Assembly (NCBI GenBank): GCA_001805125.1
Contig: MHEF01000086.1
Span: 1 to 13,258, forward strand
DNA: 13,258 nt
Origin: Nitrospirae bacterium RBG_13_39_12
GTDB taxonomy: Bacteria; Nitrospirota; Thermodesulfovibrionia; Thermodesulfovibrionales; SM23-35
Reading direction: 5' to 3'
Under the pieces are notes generated by a model. It worked only from the letters and a program-made list of their open reading frames with translations, was not told the DNA's origin and searched no databases. How positions within the stretch are numbered: the first letter of the stretch is position 1; each line of letters starts with the position of its first letter. This document shows, in pieces, positions 12,537 through 13,258 of the stretch. The position numbers were made by a program, and so were the translations under genes.

Positions 12537-13258
12537 GTGAAAAAATATAGACTTATCTCACTAAAATCAGTAAAGACCTATCCCATAAATAAGAGAAAAA
12601 GTAAGGTTTCTATGTCTTCTTTTGCTGTACCCCATGTAAGGGGTGATAAACTAGAGACTTTTTTAGATAAGCTCCCTGGCATACTTGCTGCAAGGGATTT
12701 CAGAGCTGTTGTCGAGAAAATCGTGTGGGCAAAGAAGAACAAAAGGCCTGTAATCCTCGGGATGGGAGCACACCCTATAAAAGTAGGGCTTTCTCCTGTG
12801 ATTATTGACCTCATGCAGAAAAAGGTTATAACTGCTCTGGCTACAAATGGCGCTTGCATTATACATGACTTCGAGCTTTCTTTTATGGGAAAAACCTCAG
12901 AGGATGTTGAAAAAGAATTATGCAGGGGGACTTTTGGTATGGCCCAAGAGACTGGGAGGTATGTTAATAAGGCCATAAATGAGGGAGTAAGGAAAGGATA
13001 CGGGATAGGAAGGTCGATTGGTGAGATGATTTACAAGAGCAGGTTCAGGTTCAAGAATAAAAGTATTTTTGCATCTGCATTCGATATCGCTGTTCCTTCA
13101 ACCGTTCATATCGCTGTTGGAACTGATATTATTCATATGCATCCTGATGCTGATGGCTCGGCTGTTGGAGAAGGAAGTTTAAGGGACTTTAGACTTTTTT
13201 CTTCAGTAGTCTCAGACCTTGAAGGAGGGGTGTACATCAATCTCGGCTCTGCTGTTAT
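12537..13258 (+). CDS. Conserved protein of uncertain function, possibly deoxyhypusine synthase-like (3' end outside window)
   Basis: About 240 residues are visible before the window ends. I recognise the pattern of a conserved bacterial family but not a proven function. Conserved-looking blocks are RKSKVSMSSFAVP near 20-32, FLDKLPGILAARDFRAVVEKI, RPVILGMGAHPIKVGLSPVI with a glycine-rich turn, the following LMQKKVITALATNGACIIHDFE, then TFGMAQETGRYVNKAINEG, and VPSTVHIAVGTDIIHMHPDA followed by GGVYINLGSAV. The block ending NGACIIHDFE recalls the TGAN-x-HD region of NAD-binding deoxyhypusine synthase, which is the basis for the tentative name. The classic active-site lysine motif was not identified. 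GTG 12537 is the only start in frame after the stop at 12510 that retains the RKSKV block; its ribosome binding site is weak. An ATG at 12612 is the alternative. It is transcribed divergently from rpsT. Confidence 0.72.
   Translation, partial: MKKYRLISLKSVKTYPINKRKSKVSMSSFAVPHVRGDKLETFLDKLPGILAARDFRAVVEKIVWAKKNKRPVILGMGAHPIKVGLSPVIIDLMQKKVITALATNGACIIHDFELSFMGKTSEDVEKELCRGTFGMAQETGRYVNKAINEGVRKGYGIGRSIGEMIYKSRFRFKNKSIFASAFDIAVPSTVHIAVGTDIIHMHPDADGSAVGEGSLRDFRLFSSVVSDLEGGVYINLGSAV

Noticed and set aside
1..13258. CRISPR array or insertion sequence
   Set aside because: There are no regularly spaced direct repeats, no transposase coding region, and the only tandem repeat is the heptamer in lptE.

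Overview
The window is an AT-rich bacterial chromosome segment, dense in housekeeping genes and with short intergenic gaps. It has machinery for a lipopolysaccharide outer membrane (a LapA/LapB-type protein and an LptE-type lipoprotein), a MutL that keeps the endonuclease motifs, and a carboxy-terminal gene of a poorly characterised bacterial family that may be related to deoxyhypusine synthase. Together with codon use, this suggests a Gram-negative, non-enterobacterial lineage. Nitrospirota (Thermodesulfovibrio-like) or a deltaproteobacterial relative would fit, but this is inference: there is no rRNA or other taxonomic marker beyond the proteins.

Layout. Positions 1-1389 hold a two-gene AbiE-type (type IV) toxin-antitoxin pair on the + strand, toxin gene first. 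It runs tail-to-tail into mutL on the - strand (1376-3061), with a 14-bp overlap. A 208-bp divergent region then separates mutL from a + strand block: proA (gamma-glutamyl phosphate reductase), a repeat-bearing gap, nadD (NAD synthesis), rsfS (ribosome silencing factor) and a LapA-LapB fusion (LPS-synthesis control). A CinA-type MoCF-domain gene lies convergently on the - strand (7152-7880). After a 369-bp gap with palindromes and an extended -10 promoter comes the tightly packed cluster leuS-lptE-holA (8250-12127; junctions TAAATG and ATGA). rpsT follows on the - strand, its 3' end overlapping holA by 41 bp. Divergent from rpsT is a gene cut by the right edge of the window.

How the genes fit together. 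nadD-rsfS next to proA is a common bacterial arrangement. leuS-lptE-holA is also a recurring order, joining translation, LPS export and the replication clamp loader. LapAB and LptE act at opposite ends of the LPS route (control of LpxC, and insertion in the outer membrane).

No large undescribed system is evident. The unusual material is smaller in scale: a REP/BIME-like inverted pair upstream of nadD whose two arms differ by compensatory changes; palindrome-derived sequence apparently inserted inside the holA and leuS reading frames; an rsfS gene with no canonical start codon at its expected position; a promoter placed so close to mutL that its mRNA would be leaderless; a LapA-LapB fusion; and a 7-bp tandem repeat in the lptE signal peptide. 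No tRNA, rRNA, CRISPR array, insertion sequence or clear intrinsic terminator was seen.
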